A stretch of DNA of 64,000 nucleotides, taken from NCBI GenBank assembly GCA_963777165.1, contig CAVZPO010000032.1, positions 24,838-88,837 on the forward strand, read 5' to 3'. The notes under the pieces were generated by a model. The model did not search any database, had not been told where the DNA came from, and saw only the letters and a program-made list of their open reading frames with translations. This stretch comes from DYJB01 sp963777165 (GTDB lineage: Bacteria > Chloroflexota > Anaerolineae > Anaerolineales > E44-bin32). Shown here in pieces: positions 62,920 to 64,000 of the stretch. Position 1 is the first letter of the stretch; every line of letters begins with the position of its first letter. The position numbers and the translations under genes were made by a program.

Positions 62920-63513
62920 TCAGGACTCGCGGCCCACGGGCAGGAGATACACGGCGCGTTCTCGCGCGGCGAGGCCCAGGATCTTCCCGACCTGCGCGTC
63001 CCGGAACGCGCCGATCGGGACCGAGGCCAGCCCGAGGGCTGCTGCCTGGAGAAGGACGTTCTGTGCCGCGTGTCCGGCTTCCATGGCAATGTAGCGCGCC
63101 CCGCGGCTCTTGCCGTACCGGCCTTCGATGCGCCTCGCGACGCAGGTCAGGATAATCACGGCCGGCGCCTGCTGGATGAACTCCTGGCTCAGGGCTGCGC
63201 GCGCGAGGTCGGCGCGCACATCGACCCGCCGCAGGACATGCAAGGAGTGATCGGCGGGCCGGTAGTGGGCAATCAGGTCCTCGGTGGCAACGTACGCTTC
63301 GAGGGGGTAACGGGCGCCAGCCGACGGGGCCGCCCTACGCGGGGACTCTCCGATATCGATCACCCCCTGCGCCGACCACAGCAATTGTCCCAGCACGTCA
63401 TCCGCCACCAATCCTGCGCGATAGGATCGGACCGAGTGGCGAAGGCAGATGGCTTCTTCCACCGACATCGTCCCTGTGCGCCGAGGCGGCGGGAGCTGGA
63501 TCCTATCGCTCAT
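62920..63513 (-). CDS. SagB/ThcOx-type nitroreductase-like oxidoreductase
   Basis: 197 residues. The FMN-binding RHSVRSYRAG, LLWSAQGV, PSAGARYPLEAYVA and MEAGHAAQNVLLQAAALGLASVPIGAF mark the SagB-type dehydrogenase group. It is shorter than thiazole/oxazole peptide SagB proteins, and no cyclodehydratase or precursor peptide is seen nearby. It is probably a flavin-dependent oxidoreductase of unknown substrate. Confidence 0.85.
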   Translation of the reverse strand: MSDRIQLPPPRRTGTMSVEEAICLRHSVRSYRAGLVADDVLGQLLWSAQGVIDIGESPRRAAPSAGARYPLEAYVATEDLIAHYRPADHSLHVLRRVDVRADLARAALSQEFIQQAPAVIILTCVARRIEGRYGKSRGARYIAMEAGHAAQNVLLQAAALGLASVPIGAFRDAQVGKILGLAARERAVYLLPVGRES

Positions 63514-63525
63514 GAACGTTCCTCA

Positions 63526-64000
63526 TCAGGCCCAGCGTCGAGGGCGGTACTGGAGCGCCTCGGCCAGGTGAGCCGGCGCAATCCGGTCCTCGCCGGCCAG
63601 GTCGGCGATCGTGCGCGCCAGCTTGAGGATTCGGTGGAACGCCCGGGCCGAGAGTTGCAGCTGCGTCATCGCCTGGCGGACCAGCGCTCGTCCGGCGTCG
63701 TCGAGCGGACAGTGTTGGCGGACTTCTGCCGGCCCCATGTCGGCATTGCAGGTCAGGCCGGGGCCGCTCAGCCGCTCACGCTGGCGGGCGCGTGCCGCCT
63801 CGACCCGCGGGCGAATGGCGTCCGACGGCTCGCCCAGTCTGTCATCGGAGAGCTTCTCGAAGTCCACCCGCGGCACCTCGGCGTGAATGTCGATGCGGTC
63901 CAGCAGCGGGCCGGAGATGCGCTGCTGATAGCGGGTCACCGTCGAGCTCGAGCAAGTGCATTCGCGCAGCCGGTCACCGAAGTAGCCGCACGGGCATGGG
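63526..64000 (-). CDS. ComM/YifB-like magnesium chelatase-family ATPase, partial (5' end outside window)
   Basis: C-terminal part of about 157 residues. CPCGYFGD and the paired cysteines at its start, then RYQQRISGPLLDRIDIHAEVPRVDFEKL (the sensor motif), and SARAFHRILKLARTIADLAGEDRI (sensor 2 and C-terminal domain) identify the ComM/YifB family. ComM helps integrate DNA in transformation by branch migration. The N-terminal Lon-like and Walker parts lie beyond the window. Confidence 0.92.
   Translation of the reverse strand, partial: PCPCGYFGDRLRECTCSSSTVTRYQQRISGPLLDRIDIHAEVPRVDFEKLSDDRLGEPSDAIRPRVEAARARQRERLSGPGLTCNADMGPAEVRQHCPLDDAGRALVRQAMTQLQLSARAFHRILKLARTIADLAGEDRIAPAHLAEALQYRPRRWA

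Overview
High-GC bacterial chromosome fragment with no rRNA, tRNA, CRISPR, integrase or transposase that I can see. The gene set suggests a Chloroflexota (Anaerolineae-like) genome. Pointers are a riboflavin-type ABC importer under an FMN riboswitch, a VIT/VWA surface protein near a sortase, Pro/Thr-rich linkers, a DUF2277 protein, and many GTG starts in tightly overlapping operons. This placement is inference from gene content, not phylogeny.

Region 1 (1-13240, minus strand) is a surface-polysaccharide operon. A winged-helix regulator comes first. Then follow a GDP-fucose synthase (fcl), a Wzm/Wzt ABC exporter, a capsule-type transferase, a methyltransferase, PseB, an RmlD-like reductase, a NeuB/SpsE-like synthase, a GT4, an SpsF-like cytidylyltransferase, a GT-C-type membrane protein and a partial glycosyltransferase. 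Region 2 (13362-16037, plus strand) holds a flavodoxin, a two-gene ABC-2 transporter and a DUF2277 protein. Region 3 (16222-32848, minus) is a second polysaccharide block: several large multi-membrane GT-C-like proteins, a UPF0104-type flippase-like protein, a DPM-like GT2, gmd, a GT4, a Wzx-like flippase, a sugar-nucleotide epimerase and a UDP-sugar dehydrogenase. gmd (region 3) and fcl (region 1) catalyse consecutive steps to GDP-L-fucose, and each unit is preceded by an almost identical promoter/operator, so the two blocks look like one regulon.

Region 4 (32876-36982) is housekeeping: family-4 uracil-DNA glycosylase, rimI, tsaB and tsaE, then a divergent phosphoesterase and a DUF4349 lipoprotein. 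Region 5 (37055-39910, minus) is the FMN-riboswitch-controlled ABC importer (RibXY type). Region 6 (40100-49418) has three related large membrane proteins with an extracytoplasmic N-terminal domain (the third is broken), a GT2 and a methyltransferase. Region 7 (49627-56362) has a lipoprotein esterase, a haem-binding-domain protein, the prfA-prmC-tsaC operon and a VIT/VWA protein. Region 8 (56531-64000) has a Pro/Thr-rich membrane-anchored protein, a sensor with a degenerate cyclase domain, a small membrane protein, a sortase, a saccharopine-dehydrogenase-like oxidoreductase, a Mut7-C protein, a SagB-like nitroreductase and a partial ComM-like ATPase.

About ten otherwise well-conserved genes are interrupted by one-base (sometimes two-base) insertions. 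The excess is almost always an extra base, which points to insertion-type sequence error more than to gene decay. I give the whole gene span and the position of each frame change.
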